A DNA stretch of 16,263 nt, taken from positions 1-16,263 of the forward strand of contig UWSL01000023.1 in assembly GCA_900552975.1 (NCBI GenBank), read 5' to 3'. Below are positions 1 to 6,105 of this stretch, one piece after another. A model generated the notes under the pieces. The model did no database searches, had not been told where the DNA came from, and was given only the letters and a program-made list of their open reading frames with translations. Both the position numbers and the translations under genes were made by a program. Within the stretch, counting starts at the first letter, position 1; every line of letters starts with the position of its first letter. This DNA comes from an uncultured Mycoplasmatota bacterium (lineage in GTDB: Bacteria > Bacillota_I > Bacilli_A > RF39 > UBA660).

Positions 1-27
1 TATTTTTTATATACACATTTTGGAAAT

Positions 28-1164
28 TTATGATTTTAAATGTTCCACAGCTATTTTATATAATTTAGCCATGGCTTGATCATTATTATTTTGAGCCATA
101 TTTTTTTGCATCTTAGAAATTATTTCGGGATGATCAGCTATTTCTTTTAAGTATTTAGCAAACATATAGGATGTGCGGAAACGACGGCCATAACCATTTT
201 TGACAAAGTATTTATAGTTAGCTATTTCTTGACCACCCGAACAGTTAATCATGATAACTGGTTTTTTAAAATATAAGCTTTCAGTTGTTTGAGCGCCACC
301 TGGTTTAGTGATAACAAAATCACACATTTGTAAAAGTTCAGGAACATTATTGACATAACCTAAAGCTTTAATGTTTTTGATATTATATTTTTTAATCCAA
401 TATTCAACTTTTTCTTTAGCTGTTTGATTTTTACCGGCAATATAGATGAAGTTAATATTAATATTTTGTTTGATTAAGCGTCTGATGTAAGGAAGTGAGT
501 GAGTTCCACCATTACCACCGCCACCGAAGAAGACACACAATGGACGATTATTATCAAAACCATATTTTTTCTTAGCTTTTAAGACATTGAAGTCATTACT
601 TGTAATTGGATTAATCGGAATACCAATAGGCTTTATCTTTTCCTTAGCTACACCTTTTTTTACTAGGTAATTTACTTCATCACTATCACCAACGATGATG
701 GCTTGCTCTTTTTTATAGCCATGAAGCCATAAAGCATGAGCTTCATAATCTGTTACTACAGTAATAAGTTTACAATGAGTATAGCCTTTACGATTATAAT
801 AATCAATTAAACTACTACCAAAAAAGTGAGTTGAAATAGTCATATCTGGATTAAAATCAGTAATAATCTTTTTCATACGTTTATTTTTAAAAAGTTGACC
901 ACTCATTTGATTAGCAATAGCACTACTTATTTTATTGTCAAATAAACTATAGATAAAAGACCACCCAAGAGGAAATTTAAGTAAAAAGAAATCAGTAGCC
1001 TTTTGACTTAAGTTTCCTATTATAGGGGTTGAATACTTTAATAAATCTATCGATAATATTTCTAATTCAGGATCCTGAGCTTTAAAATAACTTTCAATGT
1101 ATTCAGCAACAGCGCGATGACCATTACCATACATCGCATAAGTTAGGAGAATTCTTTTTTTCAT
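28..1164 (-). CDS. GT28-family glycosyltransferase, diacylglycerol glucosyltransferase / MGDG-synthase-like
   Basis: A 378-residue enzyme expected to transfer a sugar from a UDP-sugar to diacylglycerol at the inner face of the membrane. This makes the glycolipids that serve as bulk lipids or lipoteichoic acid anchors (UgtP/YpfP and MGDG-synthase group). The N-terminal half carries the family's GNGHRA motif (residues 13-18). The C-terminal half has the Gly-rich loop GGGGNGG (214-220) and the nucleotide-sugar site TKPGGAQTTE (286-295). There is no signal peptide or obvious transmembrane helix, as expected for a peripheral membrane enzyme. Length is typical for the family. The ATG is preceded by GAGG about nine bases upstream. 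It is transcribed divergently from lexA. The exact sugar and whether it is processive cannot be read from sequence. Family assignment is strong; the specific substrate is inferred. Confidence 0.88.
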   Translation of the reverse strand: MKKRILLTYAMYGNGHRAVAEYIESYFKAQDPELEILSIDLLKYSTPIIGNLSQKATDFFLLKFPLGWSFIYSLFDNKISSAIANQMSGQLFKNKRMKKIITDFNPDMTISTHFFGSSLIDYYNRKGYTHCKLITVVTDYEAHALWLHGYKKEQAIIVGDSDEVNYLVKKGVAKEKIKPIGIPINPITSNDFNVLKAKKKYGFDNNRPLCVFFGGGGNGGTHSLPYIRRLIKQNININFIYIAGKNQTAKEKVEYWIKKYNIKNIKALGYVNNVPELLQMCDFVITKPGGAQTTESLYFKKPVIMINCSGGQEIANYKYFVKNGYGRRFRTSYMFAKYLKEIADHPEIISKMQKNMAQNNNDQAMAKLYKIAVEHLKS

Positions 1165-1184
1165 ATTACCAACCTCTAGTTAAA

Positions 1185-1213
1185 ATTATACTATATTTTT
1201 TGTTTAAATTAAA
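1185..1213 (-). promoter_or_regulatory. promoter of the glycosyltransferase gene, with a palindrome over the -35
   Basis: On the minus strand a perfect TATAAT (-10, 1185-1190) is separated by 17 bases from a weak -35, TTTAAT (1208-1213). The -35 lies inside the perfect 13-base palindrome GTTTAA-A-TTAAAC (1202-1214, plus strand). The -10 plus spacer is identical over 18 bases to that of the ADP-ribosylglycohydrolase gene (9322-9339). The -10 is convincing; regulation through the palindrome is only a possibility. Confidence 0.55.
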
Positions 1214-1320
1214 CCTTTTAACGTAACTAGAAAACATTTACTATTAAAAGTAATGATAAATGATGCTTTTTTATGACTATTTATTAGATGATATTAAGTG
1301 AGTAACTAAACGCGTAAACA

Positions 1321-1334
1321 TAAACATTTGTTTG
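1321..1334 (+). promoter_or_regulatory. SOS-box-like LexA operator
   Basis: The core AAACATTTGTTT (1322-1333) is an inverted repeat with five-base half sites around two central bases. It matches 9 of 12 positions of the Bacillus-type LexA box GAACATATGTTC, with the outer G/C changed to A/T. It overlaps the first bases of the lexA -35 hexamer, where a bound repressor would block RNA polymerase. This is the expected arrangement for LexA autorepression. Confidence 0.65.
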
Positions 1335-1360
1335 ACTTTAAAAAATGGCTATGATATTAT
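1332..1360 (+). promoter_or_regulatory. lexA promoter
   Basis: The -35 TTGACT (1332-1337) and the -10 TATTAT (1355-1360) are separated by 17 bases, a near-consensus housekeeping promoter. The Shine-Dalgarno GGAGGT (1367-1372) follows, six bases before the lexA ATG. The transcript leader would be very short. Confidence 0.7.
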
Positions 1361-1378
1361 TTTGATGGAGGTAATCCT

Positions 1379-1999
1379 ATGGAAAAGAAGATAACAAAAA
1401 GACAAGAAGATGTTTTAGATTATATAAAAAAATATATTGTTGAGCACGGCTATCCCCCTGCAACTCGTGAAATCGGAGCAGCTCTTGGTTTGTCAAGTCC
1501 TGCAACAGTTCACACACATTTAAAAAGATTAGAAGATGCAGGTTACATAAAAAAAACAAATTCAAAGTTTAGAACTATTGAAATTTTAGTAGATAATGAA
1601 TATGAACAAAAAAATGATGATTTAGTTAAGGTTCCCCTACTTGGTAAAATAACTTGTGGTAGCCCAATTGAAGCTATTGAAACCCCTGATGAATGGTTTA
1701 CATTACCAGCAAGTTTAATTCCTGCTAAAGAAACAGTTTTCACATTACGTGCTAGTGGAGAATCTATGATTAATAAAGGTATTTATGATGGTGATGTTGT
1801 CATAGTGCAAAAGCAAAAAATAGCACGTAATGGAGACATTGTAGTAGCTATGACTATGGATAATGAAGTTACATTGAAAACATTTTATAAAGAAAATGAT
1901 CATATACGTTTGCAACCAGAAAATGATACAATGGAACCAATTTATTTAGATAATTGTTATATTTTAGGAAAAGCTATTGGTTTATATCGTAGTTTATAA
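1379..1999 (+). CDS. lexA: LexA SOS-response transcriptional repressor
   Basis: A 206-residue repressor of DNA-damage genes that cleaves itself when stimulated by RecA filaments. The N-terminal winged helix-turn-helix covers residues 1-65, with the recognition region around TREIGAALGLSSPATVHTHL. The C-terminal S24 protease domain runs from about 84 to 206. The catalytic Ser is S129 in RASGESM and the Lys is K167 in EVTLK, two residues later than in B. subtilis LexA. The scissile bond region reads ITCGSP, so the bond is Cys93-Gly94 and not the usual Ala-Gly. Length and architecture are otherwise normal. The start is fixed by an ideal GGAGGT six bases upstream. An SOS-box-like palindrome over the promoter suggests autoregulation. 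It is a single-gene unit ending in a terminator shared with the convergent rhomboid gene. Confidence 0.97.
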   Translation: MEKKITKRQEDVLDYIKKYIVEHGYPPATREIGAALGLSSPATVHTHLKRLEDAGYIKKTNSKFRTIEILVDNEYEQKNDDLVKVPLLGKITCGSPIEAIETPDEWFTLPASLIPAKETVFTLRASGESMINKGIYDGDVVIVQKQKIARNGDIVVAMTMDNEVTLKTFYKENDHIRLQPENDTMEPIYLDNCYILGKAIGLYRSL

Positions 2000-2003
2000 A
2001 ATT

Positions 2004-2036
2004 AAAAAAACTTATTCATGATGAATAAGTTTTTTT
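2004..2036. terminator. bidirectional intrinsic terminator between lexA and the rhomboid gene
   Basis: The seven-base stem CTTATTC/GAATAAG (2011-2017 with 2023-2029) has loop ATGAT. It is flanked by seven A on the left (2004-2010) and seven T on the right (2030-2036), so it can terminate RNA from both strands. It lies just after the lexA stop and overlaps the stop codon of the convergent rhomboid gene. Confidence 0.9.
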
Positions 2037-3198
2037 ATCTAAAGAATGCTAAGTATGAGATGAAAGCAATGAAAATAACTAAGCAAATTGCGCCATTAAT
2101 TTGTTCACTTTTAGTTGTTTTATTTTTAATACCTACGGCCATACTAGCAAATATTCCTCCGACAAGGCCTCCGATATGACAAAAATTATCAATTCCTGGA
2201 AGTAAGAAACCTATTCCTAAGTTTAAAATTATTAAAGGAATTATTTCTGATTTTAAAACATTACCAAGGTATAAGCGATAATGGTAGCCAAAGTAAGCTA
2301 GTGCTCCAAGGAGGCCAAAGATAGCTCCAGATGCTCCAACAGAGAAACCACTACTTAGCAAGCACGATAAAAGACCTCCGCATATACCACTGACAAGAAA
2401 AATAATCAAGTATTTAACTTTGCCAATATATGTTTCAATTTGCGTACCAACAACATATAGTGAATACATATTAACAAGTAAATGTAATAAAGAGCCATGT
2501 ACAAAAACATATGTTACTAAACGCCATACTTGACCACTAGCAATAGCATCTTTATATAAAGCCCCTGATAAGAAAGCTGCAACATTAGTTACACCAAAAA
2601 TATCTTTCAAACTACCAAAAGCAAATAATTCTAAGCCAAAAAAGACAATAAAACATAAAGCAATTAAAATAGGGGTAACAACTATTTTTTTAGGTTTAAA
2701 AGTTTCTTCATAAGACTTATTTTCTCTTTCAGTCTTTTCATTGATATCCTTAGTAACGTTAATTATTAAATCAATACCATTAGTATCATTTAATAATTTT
2801 TCATTTATGTTAGGAAAAGCTGACAAAATATTTTCACTTATAATATGTGGATCATCATTAAAAATAGTGGCTGTTTCGATATGTTTGCGCTCTTCTATTT
2901 CTAAATTTTCATTAACATCTAAGAAAATAGTTAAAGTATTAACATTAAAAGACAGCGTTTTTTTCTTAATCTGACGAACAATACTTTCTGTCTTAAAATA
3001 GTCATATCTTAATTGTTCTTTATTAAAAATATTATTTGAATTGATTCTTATTATACGATATGGTCCATTATCATTTTCTAACCAAATTTCATCTTTCACG
3101 CCATTAACGACGATAGGATTATAATTTTCTTCCGTAATAAAATAATGGACTAATTTCATAATGAGTTCATCTCTTTTATTCATTACAACTGTACTCAT
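2035..3198 (-). CDS. rhomboid-family intramembrane serine protease with cytosolic N-terminal domain (GluP/YqgP-like)
   Basis: A 387-residue protein expected to cleave membrane proteins within the bilayer. The first ~165 residues are soluble, charged and of unknown fold. The rest is a membrane domain with a first helix at about 172-195 and then the six-helix rhomboid core. Catalytic motifs are intact: HGSLLHLLVN (H234, H239, N243), GASGAIFG with nucleophile S290, and HIGGLVGG with H341. A cytosolic domain before a rhomboid core is the layout of B. subtilis YqgP (GluP), which has been linked to membrane-protein quality control. The ATG is preceded by AGGAGG at ideal spacing, and a good promoter lies upstream. 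The stop codon sits inside the terminator shared with lexA. Peptidase class is secure; substrate is unknown. Confidence 0.92.
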   Translation of the reverse strand: MSTVVMNKRDELIMKLVHYFITEENYNPIVVNGVKDEIWLENDNGPYRIIRINSNNIFNKEQLRYDYFKTESIVRQIKKKTLSFNVNTLTIFLDVNENLEIEERKHIETATIFNDDPHIISENILSAFPNINEKLLNDTNGIDLIINVTKDINEKTERENKSYEETFKPKKIVVTPILIALCFIVFFGLELFAFGSLKDIFGVTNVAAFLSGALYKDAIASGQVWRLVTYVFVHGSLLHLLVNMYSLYVVGTQIETYIGKVKYLIIFLVSGICGGLLSCLLSSGFSVGASGAIFGLLGALAYFGYHYRLYLGNVLKSEIIPLIILNLGIGFLLPGIDNFCHIGGLVGGIFASMAVGIKNKTTKSEQINGAICLVIFIAFISYLAFFR

Positions 3199-3217
3199 AT
3201 TATTCCTCCTGTATTTA

Positions 3218-3246
3218 ATTTTATCTTACTTTTTTTAACTAGTAAA
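3218..3246 (-). promoter_or_regulatory. promoter of the rhomboid gene
   Basis: On the minus strand, -35 TTTACT (3241-3246), a 17-base spacer and -10 TAAAAT (3218-3223) lie about 20 bases before the start codon. Both hexamers are close to the housekeeping consensus. Confidence 0.6.
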
Positions 3247-3300
3247 GTTAATCATAGATTAAATTAATTTATCATAATATTACTAAGAAGTTTAAATGGG

Positions 3301-3645
3301 GTGAATTGTTTGACTTATGTATTGTTAGTAATATATGTAATTGTTTTATCTTTATTGTCTTTTTTATTCTGTCATATAATCCAAGAAAACAAAATGAAAA
3401 ATGACTTATTATTCTTTGTTTTTACTAATTATATTTTATCATTTTCTTTTATTGTTTTCTTTGCTTATTATAATGACTATCTCTTCAGCTTAGTAAATAT
3501 CTTTTTATTATTACTGAATACTATATTTCTTAATTTTGAAATTAAGAATACATATGATAAATATAAATTTCTTTCAATACCATATTTAATCTATGTATTT
3601 TGTATCTTTTTTATTATATTGGATTTGTTTTTAATAAATCATTAA
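3301..3645 (+). CDS. small four-helix membrane protein of unknown function
   Basis: A 114-residue, very hydrophobic product that I do not recognise. Four transmembrane segments are visible at about residues 5-28, 36-56, 60-80 and 91-111, with the charged loops QENKMKND and KNTYDKYK between them. The frame opens with GTG, which has no good Shine-Dalgarno. A TTG three codons later (3310) has GGGGTGA a few bases upstream and may be the true start. It is transcribed toward rluD, and the two stop codons overlap. No good promoter was found. The regular helix/loop pattern supports a real gene, but AT-rich DNA readily encodes Phe/Ile/Leu-rich shadow frames, so certainty is moderate. Confidence 0.55.
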   Translation: MNCLTYVLLVIYVIVLSLLSFLFCHIIQENKMKNDLLFFVFTNYILSFSFIVFFAYYNDYLFSLVNIFLLLLNTIFLNFEIKNTYDKYKFLSIPYLIYVFCIFFIILDLFLINH

Positions 3646-4544
3646 TTTTTTTCTTCTAAAGTATCTAAGAAGTTTTGGAATTCTTGTGGTAATGGACAAG
3701 AAAAATGCATTAATTCATGAGTTATTGGATGAATTAAATCGATTTTACTAGAATGTAAAAATTGTCCAAAAGGAGTTGCTTTTTTAGAATTATAGACGGG
3801 ATCATTGAAAACAGGATAACCAATATATTTCATGTGAACTCTAATTTGATGAGTACGACCAGTCTCTAAAACTAAACTAACTAAAGTATAACCGACGTAT
3901 CTTTTTAAGACTTTAAGATGAGTGATGGCTTCTTTAGCATTTTTATCAGACACGGTCATTTTTTTACGATCAGTAGTATCTCTGGCGATAGGAGCATCTA
4001 TTGTCGCTGTATCATGAGGAAATTCCCCAACTAATAAAGCAATATATTCTCTTTTAATTTTATCGTGATTTTTAAAATACTCTCCTAAAATAGCATGAGT
4101 TTTATTATTTTTTGCAACAATTAAAAGACCTGATGTATCTTTATCAAGACGATGAACAATTCCTGGACGGTCCTCACCATTGATATCACTTAAAGAATTA
4201 GTATAATACATTAAACCATTAACTAAAGTATTTTCTTGATTACCATTACCAGGATGAACAACTAAACCACTTGGTTTATTGATAATAATAATATCTTGAT
4301 CTTCATAAACAATATCTAAAGGCATTTTACTTGGTAAAATATCTGTTTCTTTGATAAAACCATCTTTTATTTCAATTTCATCGTTAGGATGTATTTTATA
4401 TGAAGCTTTTTCTACTCTACCATTGACCATTATATAGTTTTCATTTAACATTTTAGCAATAGTTGATCTAGTAAACTCAGTTTGTTCTGATAAATATTTA
4501 TCTAATCTATTTTGATTTTGATTTTCTGGAACTATTATTTTCAC
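3642..4544 (-). CDS. rluD: RluD-type 23S rRNA pseudouridine synthase (RluA family; B. subtilis YlyB equivalent)
   Basis: A 300-residue enzyme that isomerises uridines to pseudouridine in rRNA, acting in the cytoplasm. The N-terminal S4 RNA-binding domain spans about 1-60 (NRLDKYLSEQ...RSTIAKMLNENYIMVNG). The catalytic domain carries the family signature HRLDKDTSGLLI, whose Asp is catalytic, and the later motif TGRTHQIRVHMKYIGYPV. The start is GTG at 4544 behind a G-rich Shine-Dalgarno (GGGGGAAG). It overlaps the end of lspA by 38 bases, which suggests translational coupling. This lspA-rluD order is the same as lspA-ylyB in B. subtilis. The precise modified uridines cannot be deduced, since RluA, RluC and RluD look alike at this level. 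Confidence 0.93.
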   Translation of the reverse strand: MKIIVPENQNQNRLDKYLSEQTEFTRSTIAKMLNENYIMVNGRVEKASYKIHPNDEIEIKDGFIKETDILPSKMPLDIVYEDQDIIIINKPSGLVVHPGNGNQENTLVNGLMYYTNSLSDINGEDRPGIVHRLDKDTSGLLIVAKNNKTHAILGEYFKNHDKIKREYIALLVGEFPHDTATIDAPIARDTTDRKKMTVSDKNAKEAITHLKVLKRYVGYTLVSLVLETGRTHQIRVHMKYIGYPVFNDPVYNSKKATPFGQFLHSSKIDLIHPITHELMHFSCPLPQEFQNFLDTLEEKN

Positions 4545-5016
4545 TTACATCTTCCCCCTTTATTACAGCATAGATAAGTAATAAGACACCAATAACAATA
4601 GCAATATCACTTATATTAAAAACTGGATAATCATAATTAAATATTATAAAATCAAAAAAATCTCTGACATATCCTAAAAGGATACGATCAATTAAATTAC
4701 CTGACATACCACCAATTAATAAACCGAAAGCAATATCATTACGAAGATTCCTTTTAAAACAAAAAATAAAGTGATAAATTAAGACAATCGCAACAATACT
4801 ACCAAGGGCAATTAAAAGTGGCTGATTAGCTAGTAACCCCCATGCTACTCCTTCATTATGACATAATGTAAGAGAAAAAAAATGAGAAATTACAGAAACA
4901 GATTTATTCAATTTCAAATATGATTCAGCAAATAATTTAGTTATTTGATCGAGAAAAAGAATAATGGCAGCAACACCAATAATTTTTTTATTCACTTTTT
5001 TGCACCTCAGTTTCAT
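4507..5016 (-). CDS. lspA: lipoprotein signal peptidase (signal peptidase II)
   Basis: A 169-residue membrane aspartic protease that removes the signal peptide from prolipoproteins after lipidation. Four hydrophobic segments are visible. The two catalytic Asp motifs are present: GNLIDR...VRDFFDF and FNISDIAI. The early motif LDQITK at the end of helix 1 is also typical. The ATG at 5016 is preceded by a GTGAT element like those of several neighbours and lies four bases after the ylmC stop. A GTG seven codons in (4995) has a canonical GAGGTG upstream and would give the more usual short N-terminus, so the start is uncertain. The basic Ser/Lys-rich tail is encoded in the 38 bases overlapping rluD. 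The window also contains a lipoprotein it could process (12744-13532). Confidence 0.95.
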   Translation of the reverse strand: MKLRCKKVNKKIIGVAAIILFLDQITKLFAESYLKLNKSVSVISHFFSLTLCHNEGVAWGLLANQPLLIALGSIVAIVLIYHFIFCFKRNLRNDIAFGLLIGGMSGNLIDRILLGYVRDFFDFIIFNYDYPVFNISDIAIVIGVLLLIYAVIKGEDVSENNSSRKSKSK

Positions 5017-5020
5017 TATA

Positions 5021-5245
5021 TCACATATTTATTAAGATTACATCTTCCCCTATTTTACTTATATCATCGTATGATATTTTGTTTTCTTCTTGATGAGAAA
5101 AAAGTTTTTTAATGCTTCTTCTTGTTTCAATAATAAGAAAAATAATTTGACCTTGGGGATTTATTTCAGCATCAATAATACGACCTAATTTACGACCATC
5201 TTTTAAAGAAATAATATCTTTGTTTTGAAGTTCTGACAAATACAT
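5021..5245 (-). CDS. ylmC: YlmC/YmxH-family PRC-barrel protein
   Basis: A 74-residue soluble protein with one PRC-barrel-like domain. It has the family pattern of an opening LSELQNKDIISLKDGRKLGRI, a central run of beta strands (GQIIFLIIE) and the closing ISYDDISKIGEDVILIN. YlmC/YmxH proteins are widespread in endospore-forming Firmicutes and their molecular role is not established. Here, as in B. subtilis, the gene lies downstream of sigG, starting 30 bases after its stop and ending four bases before lspA. The start has a GGTGAT Shine-Dalgarno. It ends in TGA, one of two genes here to do so. Confidence 0.82.
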   Translation of the reverse strand: MYLSELQNKDIISLKDGRKLGRIIDAEINPQGQIIFLIIETRRSIKKLFSHQEENKISYDDISKIGEDVILINM

Positions 5246-5275
5246 ATAATCACCATTTAATTATATGATACTTTC

Positions 5276-6052
5276 TTATTTTATAAGACGTTTAACATTG
5301 TTAATAGCATTTTTTTCAATACGAGAAATTTGAGCTTGAGAAATTCCCAAGGTATCAGCAATTTCAACTTGTGTTTTACCGATAATGTAACGATCAATTA
5401 AAATTTTTCGTTCTTTTTCTTTCAACAATGATAGAGCTCTTCGCAAAGATATCAAGGTATCTTTATCATATAACGAATTTTTAGTATCAGCAATTTGATC
5501 TAGAAGATAGATAGTATCTCCCCCATCATTATAAATGGGTTGAAAAATACTAACTGGTTCTTTTAGGGAATTTAGAGCATAAACAATATGATATTCTGAA
5601 ATGTTTAGTTCTGTAGCAATTTGGGCATTAGTTGGTTCAAGACCATGTATATTAGTATACTTTTCTTTAAATTCAATTATTTTATAAGCCATATCTTTAA
5701 TGCTACGGCTAATTCTAATTGGAGTTGAATCACGATTATACCTTTTCATTTCACCAATAATCAAAGGAACGGCATAGGTACTAAAACAAACACCAATAGA
5801 TAAATCAAAGTTATCGATAGCTTTTAGTAAACCAATACAACCTATTTGAAATAAGTCATCAATATTTTCTTTGGTTGTATTAAATCTTTTGAGAATACTA
5901 AGAACCAATTTTAAGTTACCATTTACAAGTGTTTCTTTGGCACTTAAATCCCCAGCTTGGTATGCTTGAAAGAGTTTGTTCATTTCATCATTTTTTAGAA
6001 CTTGAATATTGCTTGTATTAATGCCAGTTATTTCAACTTTTTTATTATACAT
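5276..6052 (-). CDS. sigG: forespore-specific RNA polymerase sigma factor SigG
   Basis: A 258-residue sigma-70-family factor. In endospore formers SigG directs late forespore gene expression after engulfment. It is recognised by its SigG-type N-terminus (KVEITGINTSNIQVLKNDEM, close to the B. subtilis equivalent) and by LVNGNLKLVLSILKRF. Region 2 (about 45-110) includes DDLFQIGCIGLLKAIDNFD and FSTYAVPLIIGE, region 3 includes PVSIFQPIYNDGGD, and region 4 ends with the helix-turn-helix TQVEIADTLGISQAQISRIE (228-247). All regions are intact and length is normal. The ATG has a consensus AGGAGG seven bases upstream, but that sequence is the 3' arm of a hairpin (6056-6085) that could hide it. sigE, the usual upstream neighbour, is replaced here by a surface-protein gene. 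SigF is the nearest alternative identity, but the N-terminus argues for SigG. Confidence 0.92.
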   Translation of the reverse strand: MYNKKVEITGINTSNIQVLKNDEMNKLFQAYQAGDLSAKETLVNGNLKLVLSILKRFNTTKENIDDLFQIGCIGLLKAIDNFDLSIGVCFSTYAVPLIIGEMKRYNRDSTPIRISRSIKDMAYKIIEFKEKYTNIHGLEPTNAQIATELNISEYHIVYALNSLKEPVSIFQPIYNDGGDTIYLLDQIADTKNSLYDKDTLISLRRALSLLKEKERKILIDRYIIGKTQVEIADTLGISQAQISRIEKNAINNVKRLIK

Positions 6053-6055
6053 AAA

Positions 6056-6085
6056 AAATCCTCCTAAAAATATTTAGGAAGATTT
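6056..6085 (-). terminator. hairpin terminator of the surface protein that also contains the sigG ribosome-binding site
   Basis: On the minus strand AAATCTTCCTAAA and TTTAGGAGGATTT form a 13-base-pair stem with one U-G wobble and a four-base loop. It lies 20 bases after the surface-protein stop codon. A run of six U (6058-6053) follows immediately and abuts the sigG AUG. Position and U-run fit an intrinsic terminator. The AGGAGG (6060-6065) in the 3' arm is the only Shine-Dalgarno for sigG. The plus-strand copy has an A/C mismatch where the RNA has the wobble pair, so the structure favours minus-strand RNA. Confidence 0.75.
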
Positions 6086-6105
6086 AGTTGATTTTTATTC
6101 GTTTA

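Noticed and set aside
1377..1743. Two minus-strand frames inside lexA, and one plus-strand frame (2741-2974) inside the rhomboid gene.
   Set aside because: They overlap well-supported genes completely and have low-complexity sequence without family features.
4507..4995. Making the GTG at 4995 the definite lspA start.
   Set aside because: It has the better GAGGTG site, but the ATG at 5016 also has a GTGAT element like its neighbours and tighter spacing to ylmC; the choice cannot be settled from sequence alone, so it is recorded only as an alternative.
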